Positions 25,655 through 36,609 of a DNA stretch of 64,000 nucleotides are shown one piece after another. The translations under genes were made by a program, and so were the position numbers. The notes under the pieces are model-generated. The model was not told the origin of the DNA, ran no database searches, and saw nothing but the letters and a program-made list of their open reading frames with translations. Numbering within the stretch: the first letter of the stretch is position 1; every line of letters starts with the position of its first letter. Where the stretch lies: NCBI GenBank assembly GCA_018287875.1, contig JAGVVL010000008.1:1-64000 (forward strand), written 5' to 3'. Source of the stretch: Nigrospora sphaerica. Lineage: Eukaryota; Ascomycota; Sordariomycetes; Amphisphaeriales; Apiosporaceae.

Positions 25655-26985
25655 ACTCGCCTCCCCCTGGGTCCATCAGCAGATCAGACCTGCCAGCTAT
25701 CGAAGCTCTCCATGCCGAACCCCAGCTAAGACGAACAGTCCTCGTGGGAGACTTCAACGTCCACCACCCCGTCTGGGGAGGATACAACGTCCGACCCCAT
25801 AATGCAGCTGATAAGCTGCTCCAGCTAGCAGAATCCTGGAGACTCCAGCTGATCACACCCCCTGGAACACACGAAAAGGATGCGCAGACTCTACGATCGA
25901 CCTAGCCTGGGCCACGGACGATCTCCGGGTCGCCTATGACGGATACGCACCGTACGCAGGGTCTGATCACCTCCCTCAGGTGATACGCATAGCTGGACCT
26001 CATATAGACCGCCAAGATAGACCACGACGCAGCTGGAAAACAGCCGACTATAACCAGGCAAAAGCAGAAGCGGCGCACCTACCACAGCCAGGGCGACTCG
26101 AGACACCAGAAGAAATCGATAGCTACACCGAGACGTTAACTAAGGAGCTAACTCGGATAGCCGACCTAGTTGCCCCCTCCGCTACTCTAAGGGGAGAGGC
26201 AAGGCCTGGTGGAACCACGACACAAAAAGAGCTATAGAGGAGAAGAGACGAGCCCAGCGAGCATGGCTATCCGACAGGACAGACGCAGCCTGGCGATCCC
26301 TTCGGCAAGCATCCCTTGCGAAAAAGAAAACGATCCGAGAAGCCAAGACGGCGTCCTGGAGACATATGCTCCACGAGGCTTCTAGTCAGCCAGCTGGCGT
26401 CTGGAATATTGCGAGATGGGCAAGAATGGAAGGAGCAGCACCGCCGTTACCCCGGCAGTCCCTACGCTCCACACACCGCGTGGCGAAGCAACGACCCATA
26501 AGGAGAAAACAGAGGCCTTTCGAGAGAGGTTCTATCCCCTCCCTAAGGCTACGTACACCGGCTTCGAACAACGAACCGGCTCGCAGCGCCTCTCGATATG
26601 GACAGCAAGGTGACAGAAGAACAAGTCCAAGACGTCCTCACTAAAGTAGGCCAGTGGAAGGCGCCTGGGCCAGACCAGCTTCCGAACGGATTCCTTAAAC
26701 GCCTAGGAAAGCCCCTCTTCCAGGCCTTGGCCTCCCTAGCGGAAACATGCTGGCGTATAGGATACTATCCAACAGCGTTCCGTAAAGCAGTGACCGTTAT
26801 CGTCCGGAAACCAGGAAAACAGCCAAACGAGTACCACCAAGCTGGCGGATGGAGACCTATCGCGCTGCTCAACACTATAGGGAAAACGATCGAGAGCCTA
26901 CTAGCGCAACGGCTAGCTAGCTTTGCCGAAGAGAATGGACTGCTCCCGGACGAACAGATGGGCAACCGGAAAGGCCGCTCTGCGG
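25655..26985 (+). mobile_element. internal ORF2 fragment of Tad/I-like LINE (family A), rearranged
   Basis: Nearly identical to 40400-41750 of the long family-A LINE: end of the endonuclease domain (VLVGDFNVHHPVWGG, STIDLAWATDDLRVAYDGYAPY), linker, and RT start (WKAPGPDQLPNGFLKRLGKP, GGWRPIALLNTIGKTIE). Several frameshifts. It stops at GGAAAGGCCGCTC, 26985, where it meets the 5' end of the same family in the opposite orientation. Confidence 0.9.
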
Positions 26986-27572
26986 CGGCGTTGACCTTGC
27001 GAACGATCTCTGCGTAGGTGCGTCCTTCTGTCTCTGTGGCCTTGACGGTGATCTCTCGTTCCTGACGGGGAGGAAGCGCCTTGGCTATCTGAGGGGCTCT
27101 AGGTGAGGGGGCGGCGGTTATGGCGGTGGCAGCAGCAGCGTATGTCTTAGGGGCCTTGATATCCTTATGGATAGCCTGAAGCGTGTTCTCGATAGCATCG
27201 ATGCGTCTCTCAATGCTAGTCTGGCTATCTGGTTCCTTAGCTGCCGCCTCTAGGACCGGGATGGCGGCTTGTACGGCTGCGACCAAGGTCGCAACGTCGG
27301 AATCACCAGCTAAGAAGCGTCTGAGGCTGTTTACAGTGCTGCGAATGGCTTCTGGACTGCGTCCGGGTGCCGTGTTGCTGCTTGGCGATGGTATTCTTGA
27401 GTCCGGAGGTGACGGCTCGGGGGTGGGGCGGGCCTATGGCGGCTCCCACCACCCGCGCTTTGCCTCGAGGGTGGTGAATCGACCATTTCTAGGCTAAATG
27501 AAGCCCTAGGAACAGTTTCCGGGCTATCCGGTAGCTTATAGAGTCGTGGTTGTGAAGTTATCGCTGTGTGGG
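26986..27572 (-). mobile_element. 5' end and ORF1 start of the same LINE family, inverted
   Basis: Reverse complement of about 38651-39240 of the family-A LINE, identical over long stretches (the 315 bp at 27183-27497 encode the same frame as 38725-39039). Encodes ORF1 up to RTYAEIVRKVNAAA, then joins antisense ORF2. The join has only one or two bases of overlap. Confidence 0.9.
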
Positions 27573-28886
27573 GCTCATGATGTAGGTGTCGTTACTTGGT
27601 TTTTTGCCCACTTAGGTATTCGTTCGATGTCCTCGCGGCTGTTCGCTGCAAGCCGTCTTAGAGCTCGGCAGGGCCGAGGGTGTCCTGTCGTCGCTTCGAG
27701 AACCGAGTCGACGTTAGATGGGTTTTCTACCCAAATCCCTCTATAGAGACGAGGGCCTTCGCTGCGCGCCTATTTTGTCGTCGATCCGGCGTCGCGCGGT
27801 GTCGATTTTCGAGGCTGCTTGCTGCGTTTGGCGGGGGCGAAAAATTTTCGGTCGTGCGACGCCCTAAAATCCCGCATCACAGATCGTATCAGCACAACTC
27901 CGGAGCAGCGACACAGCGACGCAGCAATGGCGCCTCGCTGCACTTTCGTGCAGAATACGTCTCTACATCGGCTCTCCCTCAGTCAATTGACCTAGGAAGA
28001 TTTCCAACCGGCGCCGCGGGAGGCTGTAGAGTCCGACTTCGCCAGCCCTAACGACATTATTGTGAAGCTCAGTTCCGATACCCAAGTCCAGCACCTTCAG
28101 TTATCAATTACCCCAGTCATCAGTGTTCAAGCAGAAGCAAGTCGGACTTGCTTACAGACGCTCTCTGTCTCTGATTGTACAAACCCTACGTACCGCAGTA
28201 CTCAGGTATAGCGTTCGTTACAGTAGCCCGAGATATAGGCGATTGTTCGCACGGGGCCTTCAATTGAGTGCCGCTTTGAGGCGGTCAAACGCTGACGCAC
28301 TGATGGGCTGGCGCGTATATGGGTGCTCCACCTTACCATAATTAGCATAGCGTTAAGCTTTATGCTGCTTCTGTTGCTAGTAAAAGCACTGATCTATTGA
28401 ACTGGTAGCTAGCAAATAATTAGCTTGCAACAAAACAGATGATTCCCCTTACTAGGGGGGGCTTCGTCTAATGCTAAGGAGACGTTGAAGCCTTCGCCGC
28501 CGTTACATGGTGACACGTCCGATCCACAAGGGCTTGCTTGTGCGTCTGGGAAGCTGCTGAAGGACGCGGAATTCGTACGAGGGTCGCTGGCTTGCCTGGA
28601 GGATGTTACGAACCCGGCTCAACGGATCTGACCAACGCACCAACGGTCAGCGCTGACGGCAGAACGCACGGACCAGCCTCCCTTGTAAGCACCACTGCAC
28701 CCAGCGGCCTCGACCGTCACGCTCAGATTACATGGTTCAATTACGTAAAAGAACCGTTATAATACTATAGAAGGATACTTTTGTAGACACTTAGCTTACA
28801 AAGATCGGGATTGATGTCTCACTCTTACTAAGCCTGCAGCTCTCTCGATAAGGTAGCCAATAAGCTACCCTTCTTGGCTCAGCCTC
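27573..28886. other. degenerate ORF and AT-rich flank
   Basis: From ATG 27927 one + frame runs about 150 codons interrupted only by TAG, TAA or TGA stops, several where Gln or Trp would fit. It starts MAPRCTFVQNTSLHRL and ends with a hydrophobic TIISIALSFMLLLLLVKALI. It looks like a decayed, RIP-like gene of unknown kind. The rest up to the quercetinase stop holds nothing I can name. Confidence 0.4.
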
Positions 28887-30017
28887 TTAGAGGGTGTAAC
28901 CGGAGGCAATAGGGTAAGTAGCATAATCCCACGATACAGAGCTTTGCATCAACTCAGACTCAAAGCCGGCATCGACACCCGTAACGTACAAAAACTTAGT
29001 AAACCCGGTTGTGGCGTAGTATGTGAAAGCGACATCTTCCGGAAGGAAAAAGACATCGCCCTGGATCAGAGAAACAGGGCTGTAGCCTGTAACTTCGACA
29101 GTCAAAGCGCCCTCCTCCATCTGGAAGGCAAGAGGCTCCGCATAAGTCTTCGTTGCTGGTGCCGTCATGTTCGAGAGCAGCGGGCTCATTGTGATTGTCC
29201 CCATGGTAAACGAGACGCTGGTTTTATTGGCGGTGAATGGGGCGATGACGCGGTAGATGCCATCGTCCACATTGAGGTACTTGGGACCGTAGTTTTTGGC
29301 GATAAAATTAGGCGTTTTCGAATCTTGCGCCGGCTCATTGGGGCCGTTGTGCCAATTCCCAGTACCAGCAGTTCCATTGACAAGGTCTCGACGAGGCTCA
29401 AAGTCGAGTTCAGCAAAAACGTCGAGACTCTCGAGGGACGAGATGACTGAGGGCTCGAGACCAACTTCGGCAAAGGTGGCGGGAACGAATTCTGAGCCGA
29501 TCACCGAGCTATAGCTCTGCTGCGCGATGGCGAGGAACAGTGCCTCAAACCCGCCAGGCTGGATGACGCCCGTCATCTGCGTATCTGGGTCGGTGATTTG
29601 AAATGTGTGGGTAGTTCCTTCTGGGACGGCGCCATAGTCGCCCGGCGTCAACACACGCGCTTGCTGGCCCCCGAGACGTCGTTCTCTGCCCAAAGCTGGA
29701 ATCGACCTTTGGTGCAATAGAAATTCTCGTAGTGTGCCTTATGGATATGAGGGAGAACGCCGAGCGCTGTCGAATCCGGAGCATTGGTCTGCATCAGAGT
29801 AAAAGCCCCGGCGGACGAGTTCCCGTTACGGAGAAGCGATACACCTGGGAGCCGACTTGGACAGCCTGACCGGCTCCTTTGCGCAAGACATAGGGGCGGG
29901 GGAATCCGGGGCTTCGTCCAAGATAAGGCTGCTACAGTTGTCCGCGCGTGATTGGACATGGGCTGGGAAAGCTGCGGCTAGCTGCAAAGCAAAGGCGGTC
30001 AGGGCAACACGCTTCAT
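28887..30017 (-). CDS. quercetin 2,3-dioxygenase (secreted bicupin flavonol dioxygenase)
   Basis: Opens the central ring of quercetin and other flavonols with O2, releasing CO and a depside. Starts at ATG 30017 with a signal peptide (MKRVALTAFALQLAAAFPA). The N-terminal cupin carries the metal site HIHKAHYENFYC (HxH and Glu) and EGTTHTFQ (the further His), followed by a second cupin ending PIASGYTL. Family members are secreted and about 350-370 residues; this is 376. Frame breaks: a base missing in a C run near 29880 (GCCCCTATG), one near 29820 (ACGGGAAC), and an extra GT near 29650 (GCGTGTGTTG). The net change is zero, and total length is a multiple of three. No introns seen. Divergent from the GH3 gene at 32229, 2.2 kb away. 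Confidence 0.88.
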
Positions 30018-32228
30018 CTTGAATCTGAGTTGGAAAACGTCGTCGGCCGGAGGTAAGTTGAAATGAGTGACTAACTGTAGCGACAGAGTTGAAATGAGTG
30101 ACTGGCTGTAGCGACGGATGCGAAATATAATCATATCGAAGGCAACGCAATAGAACTAGTGTCCTATATAGTAGCTCGGTAAACTATGGATGGCATGCTG
30201 CGTGATAGGATGATGGCCGGAATTTCCGCAGACTCAATCTATGAACACCAGAGGCTTTCCATGGTTGAGTCCGGCCACCTCGGAATTCCCGCCCCGCTCC
30301 CAGCCGCAACGCTAAGATCTATATGCCCCACCAGCTTCTAGCTATTATGTTTCAAAATCCATAGCCGATGTAATTAATGTGCGTGCCTGCGTAAGCGCTG
30401 AGCCTCAGCACTGGATACCCGCAGCCCCGCTCTGCTCAGGGACGTGGTTCTAGGGGCGACGGACTGCTGCGGTCGAGATTTACCGTTTTCTCACTATCGT
30501 GGTCGCGTAGCTGCCGACCGCCTCCCGCGCGGGCGAACTGCTTGCAGTCGCGCTTTGGATGCACTCCACGGAAAAGGAGGCAGGTCGAAGACAGCGCTTT
30601 GCCGTTTGTGTGCCATGTTACCAGTACCGTATATGTCTCCTATCGGGTTCATTAGCAGGCTTCGCGGGTGGGCGTTGTACAACAGATGCCGGCTTACTTT
30701 TTGTCCATATCCGATCCGTGGCCGTAGGGCTTGAGGTTTGCTCCTGTGGGTCTGTTGCCGCTGCTGACTAAGTTCAGGTCAGCCTCGTCAGTGCTATGAG
30801 AGACGATAGGCAGGGGTCGTACCGTGGGACCCGGACATGCCGCTTGCGGGGCAATACCGTGGGAACGCCACCTAGAGCAATGCCTGGCGTAACATGCTCC
30901 ATGCGTCTGCTGAGCCGCTCGACACGCCCAAGTCGACCTCTTCCTTCTCCTGCTGCCCAGCCTATGCCTGTGCGCCGCCGTGTTTGCCCTGTGCCCAGCT
31001 GCAATACCCAGCATCTCTCCCGGACTCTACAGCCCCTGCCAGCCATCCGATTATTCTACATGCTACATATAAGAAGACGCGCTGGCGATGCGCATGCCAG
31101 GGGCCCGGCCCAAACCGCCGGCCTCGTCAACATACCCTTTGGCAAGGTGACGGCCGGCAATTTCGCAACAACCTGTTGTATTTGCCCCATTGGCTGCAGC
31201 GAAAGATGCCGCTACCCGCCGGGTAGCCTCGATAAAGCCGGGCTGGATAAACATCCGATTTCCAGCATCCTATTCTGCAGCATCTACCCAATTAGTCATT
31301 GTAAGAACAACTGAGCAGCTACACTCCTCCATTTTGTTCCTTACCATTCCGATGCCTACCTGCTTGCCAGGTGCTGCGGTCACACACGCGTCCTTGCGCG
31401 GGGTAGCCAGTAAGTAGCTTTGCTGGCACAGAGCGGGGCAGACCGAGGCCAGAAGAGCTATCCACAAGATTCTGCTTCGAGGCCCCTAGCTGTCACACGA
31501 CGCCGCCTAATGCGTGGTTCGAAAGCGCGCCTGACCTAACAATTACCCATTATGACTGGCGCAGCGCCTAGAAAGAGAATTGTTTCGACCCCGATACCGG
31601 GAGAGAATGGCTTACGGTAACCGGTCCACCGCCTACTAAACCGCACGCGAAGATAAAGAAATATGATCTACTTGCGCCCCGTTCGAAAGGCGACTAAGCG
31701 CGTTCTGGGGAACGATTACTGAGCGACTTGTGCATATGGGAAAACCGTCTGGGTGTGCTCCCGCCGGCACGGCTTCGCGGGTCCACGCTTTCGTGTTAGG
31801 CCCTCTACCTATCACTGTCTGCTGTTCCAGATGCATGAGTTGAGGCTTTAGTGCTGGTTTTCTCTTCGAGCACGGAAATGATGCCACAGGCGGGAAATCC
31901 GAAGTGGTATCGGGTTTTCCGGCACCTCTTTCAGTAGGGAGTAATACCGACATTGGGGTGGAGACATAACCACGCGTCAGCAACAGGCTGCCCCTCTATG
32001 ATGAAGTGATCTGTGCTGAACGAGATGAATGGGGGTCCAAGCTCAGTGAGGCTACAGGTTAAGTTGCCGGCAGTCCGTACTGAGGCTATACCGAGATATA
32101 TATTCAAGACCGGTAATACGGACGTGAAGAGACTTTCTGGCTCCTTAAGCACAGTTTTATCCCTTCGTTTATCCTACTACAATCGCTACTCCCCTCCTGC
32201 GAGTATAAGGTCAATTCACCGCACCGTG
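30018..32228. other. 2.2-kb region between the divergent quercetinase and GH3 genes
   Basis: No gene supported. The right end just upstream of 32229 and the left end near 30120 (CGAAATATAATCATATC) are the likely promoters. Many small frames on both strands carry no motif. Confidence 0.45.
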
Positions 32229-34637
32229 ATGTGGAAATCCTTTGGTTGGAGTGTTGCTTCGGCATCATTTCTCATTGGCCCTACGGTAGCATTTGCGAAC
32301 TCCACAGCCGCCTATTCTGCGCTGTTGTCTGATGGAAAAAGTACGTTATTCCAGGCCTCCAGTGTTACGAAACAGCCTTCAGCTAACAAATTCGTAGTCA
32401 ACCTTGGCCCAGCGACGGATGCTTACACAAAAGCAGTTGCTTTTGTTTCGCAGCTCAGTCTGGAGCAAAGGTGGCACTCGTTACCGGACAGAGCTTCAAT
32501 TCTGCGAACGTTACTTGGCAGGGTCTTGTTTCCAAGGATGGCGGTTCCGGCGTCAACATGGACTTTTATGTGTCAGGCTTCTGCGCCCCTTCCGCGCTCG
32601 CCATGACTTGGGACCGCGAGCTCATGCGTCAACAATCCAAAGCCTTGGGAGACGAATTTTACGGCCGTGGATACCAGATCATCGATAGTACCGTGGCAAG
32701 TCCCATGGGCCGTGTTCCTGAGGGCGGACGCAATGCAGAGGGCTTCGCGTCCGATCCCTATCTCACTGGCGTTGCATTCGGCTTGTCGGTTCAAGGGATG
32801 ACGGAAGCTGGTGTAATCGCCGCGGGCCGTCATTTCCTGTTCAATGAGCAAGAGACAAATCGCATGACTGAGCCACGCTATTCTTCAAACGTGGACGACA
32901 AGACGACCCAGGAAGTTTACTTATGGCCCTTCGCAGAGAGCATCAAAAGTGGCTTGATGGCCGTTATGTGCGCCATGAACCGTGTCAACCAAACACTTTC
33001 CTGCGAGAACAACCAACTGCTGAGCGGATACCTCAAAACGGCAGTGGGATTTCCAGGACTTGTTTTTCCTGATGTTTCCGGCCAAGCAACTTCGTATGGG
33101 TCAGCCAACGCCGGGCTTGATCAGGGTTCGCAGCAATATTGGTCAGAGTCCATCATCTCGGCCGGCATCTCTAACGGGTCCTTAACATTGGATCGCCTAA
33201 ACGACATGGCAGTGCGTAACCTGATGGGCTACTACTTTACTGGCATGGATGTTGCCGATCAGCCCTCCGAGGCAAGCACCAAGGAATATCGCGACGTGCG
33301 AAAAGACCACGCCACACTGATCCGCCAAGTGGGCCGAGAGTCGATCGTGCTCCTCAAGAATGACAATACTCACGGCCGCGGTCTGCCTCTTCGCAAACCC
33401 CGTACCATGTCTCTCTACGGCTCACACGCGGGGCCTGCCATTGCTGGCCCTAACCAAGCATTTTCGGTCCAGGGTACCCCCAGTGACACGTACAGTGGTC
33501 ATTTGGCAACAGCAGGGGCTCTGGACAAGCATCGTTCCCATATCTGGTATCTCCGTACTTTTCGCTCATGAACCGGGCTATTCAAGACGGCTCCATGATA
33601 TGGTGGGTTTTGAACAACACTTACACCTCTGAATCTGTGGGAGCACCTACGGGTGGGGGTGGACTACCCAACATGGGCGGGGACAACAGCACGAAGGAGG
33701 ATTTCCTCGCATGGGTGGTGGTATTCCTGACCTTGGCCAGGGAACCTCCATCACGCCATCCATCACCAGCTACGCTCATGACGACTCTGCGGTGTGTCTG
33801 GCTTTCATCAACGCCGACTCGGGCGAAGGGGCCGACCGAACCGAGCTTTTCAACGCTGAGCAGGATGCCATGGTGGTAACAGTAGCCGACAACTGCAATA
33901 ATACCATTGTGGTGGTGAACACAGTCGGACCGCGCCTACTGGAGTCCTGGATCGATCATGAGAACGTTACAGCGGTCCTGTACGCCGGAATGCTAGGCCA
34001 GGAATCGGGTAACGCCATTGCCGATGTACTGTACGGTGACACCAACCCGAGCGCAAAGTTAACATACACAATTGCCCGCAACGCATCCGACTATGCTGCT
34101 TCGGTTTGCCAAGAAGAGGATTGCAATTTTAACGAGGGAGTTAACCTGGATTATCGACACTTCGAGGCGAACAATATTTCAGCTCGATATCCTTTCGGCT
34201 ACGGAATCAGCTACACTGAATTCACATACGACACTGCATTGAATGCCGTCCAGACTAACAAGGTGGCGCTGGCAAGCCGCTATCCAACCGGCTCTTTGGG
34301 ATTGGGTGGACATGAGGACTTGTTTGAAGAAGTTGTTACCGTCACGGCTACAATTGAGAACACTGGTAACGCTGCAGGTGTCGAGGTGGCCCAGCTGTAC
34401 GTTAGCTTCCCCGCCGAGGCGGCGCAGCCCCTTCAAGTTCTTCGCGGATTTAACAAAACAAACATTCTTAACGTTGGCCAGAAGGCGGGCGTGACGTTTT
34501 CTCTGCGGAGGAAGGACCTGAGTTATTGGGATGTGTTGGCACAGAGTTGGGCCGTGGCACAGGGCGAATACACCCTGCGTGTCGGTGCCAGTTCGCAGGA
34601 CATTCGGGCTTCCACTACCTTGACCATTGGAGAATAA
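32229..34637 (+). CDS. secreted glycoside hydrolase family 3 protein (beta-glucosidase-like)
   Basis: Exons 32229-32340 and 32398-34637; the 57-bp intron has GTACGT, a GCTAAC branch site and TAG, and contains no stop. A signal peptide (MWKSFGWSVASASFLIG) starts the protein. GH3 N-domain: FVSQLSLEQ, LAMTWDRELM, RHFLFNEQET (usual KHFIaNEQE). C-domain: NADSGEGADRTELFN, VVVNTVGPRLLESW, NAIADVLYGDTNPSAKLTYT; then a fibronectin III-like end with ARYPFGYGISYTEF and GEYTLRVGASS. The nucleophile motif, normally SDW, reads FPDVSGQ: the Asp stays but Trp is replaced. One base is missing near 32470 (A run), 33514 (G run) and 33710; with these the length is 784 residues. Plausible partner of the quercetinase in using flavonol glycosides (inference). 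Confidence 0.85.
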
Positions 34638-35149
34638 TGGACTTAGGGGTGCGATTTTTGTGTATTATAATCAACCCTCCCTAATTATACCGCGGCAGCC
34701 TGTCGAGACAGGCAATGGACATGAGAGCCTTTGTCAGCTGCTTAATTAAAATGCGGAGCTAAGCCGGCCGTCAGTGAATTGTGACTAACCTCCGCCTTCA
34801 TGAGAACGTTCCCAGCCCTAAACACAGGATCTGGTTAGGTATTACTGAAATAAGCAATGCCCTTCGAAGGTTATATTCCTGACAACCTATCCTTCCAAGC
34901 CTACATTTCTGTCGTCCAAGCAGCAAGGGTCTGGGCTCACATATATGACAAGAAGGTAAGCACTGAGAACTCCCTATTCAGTTCGGAATCGACTGATTCA
35001 GGAAATCAACACCTCCATTTTCTCCACATCAAGAGTCTACCTGCCCCGTTGACAGTTCGCGCACCACAATCAGTACGGGTATAGTATCCATTCGCAGCTT
35101 CGCTCTTGCCCTACTCTCGAAATAGATTCCTAAGGTTCCGTAGGGTATT
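34638..35149. other. AT-rich intergenic region
   Basis: Contains the presumed terminator of the GH3 gene. No gene seen. Confidence 0.4.
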
Positions 35150-35335
35150 GAGTACGGGAGGATATGTTCTCACAATATCATCGCCCAGGACTTTCTCATA
35201 CCCTTAGAGCGCCCGTTGATACATGGCATTGGCCTCGCCTAAGCGGCCTTGGTCGGCGAAGCGGATTGGCAGGGGATCTAGTGCATGGAGCGGTTCTTCT
35301 CGTACTCACCGCCCCAGCATGTGACGCGGCTGGGT
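35150..35335 (-). pseudogene. tetratricopeptide-repeat relic (kinesin-light-chain type)
   Basis: On the minus strand a frame reads FADQGRLGEANAMYQRAL, a stop, then GYEKVLGDDIV, which matches the 42-residue TPR repeats common in fungal NLR-like proteins (LGxLYxxQGKLxEAExMYxRALxGYEKxLGxDH). Sequence upstream decays. Only about one and a half repeats are visible. Confidence 0.6.
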
Positions 35336-36600
35336 TCGCTATCCAGCCCGGGGAAAAAAACAGAGAGAGCAAACGCGAGCCGCATAATGGGCTACGATAA
35401 GAGATCACACCTCGAACTGCCCGGGAAGATTCGGGGTAAAGCAATGCCGCCAAATAGTATACTACTAGGAAGCTGATGGTCAAGTTAAATCTTTTTTTTA
35501 AATTTTGCAAAACGCAGCATCTCCATTTCTTATCAGATCAGCAAGTTAGCCCCCATAATCCCTTAAAATATAAATATACCAGCCCCATACATTTAAGCCA
35601 GTCGAAGAACAAATTTAGCTAGAAATCTAGCGTTATGCGTTACATTCATAAGGAGAGAACAAGCTGACGCCGAGGAACTGTACAGGATACGGCTTTAATA
35701 AGAAAGTCATATCGTACGGACGGTTTGTGCGAAACAAGCCGGAGTGCATCCGGTCAGAACACCATCTTCTGTTAACCCGATAGAAGACTTCTTAGGTTGA
35801 TCCTGGATAGAGAGGAGGTGGTGCAAGGGGAACTGGCTGCTGCATAATAGGCCGTAAGGCGTGGGCTCATCTATAGGTGAGATGAATGGTTAGATTGTTT
35901 AGAGGCAATGACTATTAAGTCTCGTCGCGCTATAGAGACCTCTAGAGTACTGGTTCAAGCCTCTAGTTCACGCGAAAATGGCTTAAGAAGCCGACAGAGG
36001 TCTAGATATCCACATCCATTCTGTGTCTGACTATGTGTAGGGTCTCCCAATCTCTTGGGGAGACCCAGGGCAAATTATCTACTCTCTTATGTACCTACCC
36101 CTCCGATCTTTAGCATGCGTGACAAGTCTTCATTAGAAATCCTCCTGTTCTTATGATTTTTTCATTCCCTGATAAAAACCGTGAATGATTCCTGATCCTT
36201 CGTGGCTCACGGTTAAATCATTTATGGATCACTGGTAAGCCGTGATCCATGCGACGTCAATTTTCAGGGGACCTAGGCTTTGTATGGCGATTCGTGAAGC
36301 TATAATTATTCTGTCCCTCATGGCCGGTTCCTCTATTGCTTTGCTCCCTAATACAGCTCGTGTGGCCTTGTCCCCTTTCCATAAAGATGTTGGACCTGGC
36401 GGCGAGTTTCATGGTAGGTAGCATAATAGCTCGTGCCTGCGACGAATAACCGATGTGCAGAGGGCGAAAGTCAACGCACTACTATAACTAGTTTATATAA
36501 GTCTTCGAGTGTTGCAATCCCTGAATCTTGGTATAATATCCTATATACGACATGAAAATATAAAGAATTCTTACAGTGGGATTACACTTTGATCTCTGTC
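35336..36600. other. AT-rich non-coding region with hairpins
   Basis: No gene. A perfect 9-bp hairpin GGGTCTCCC...GGGAGACCC sits at 36040-36066. A segment of about 100 bp, CCCTGATAAAA (from about 36170) to TTTTCAGGG (about 36270), has short imperfect inverted ends like a MITE. Confidence 0.4.
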
Positions 36601-36609
36601 TTCCAAAGC

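Noticed and set aside
25655..27572. Twin-priming explanation for the inverted LINE
   Set aside because: Twin priming places the inverted 5' part before the sense 3' part and leaves a tail; the order here is reversed and no tail is present.
30444..31480. Several 60-170 codon frames between quercetinase and GH3
   Set aside because: They overlap on both strands, lack domains, splice signals or codon pattern, and look like chance frames.
35900..35975. Possible tRNA with GGTTCAAGCC near 35951
   Set aside because: The neighbouring CTAGAG...CTCTAG forms a simple hairpin; the full cloverleaf cannot be drawn.
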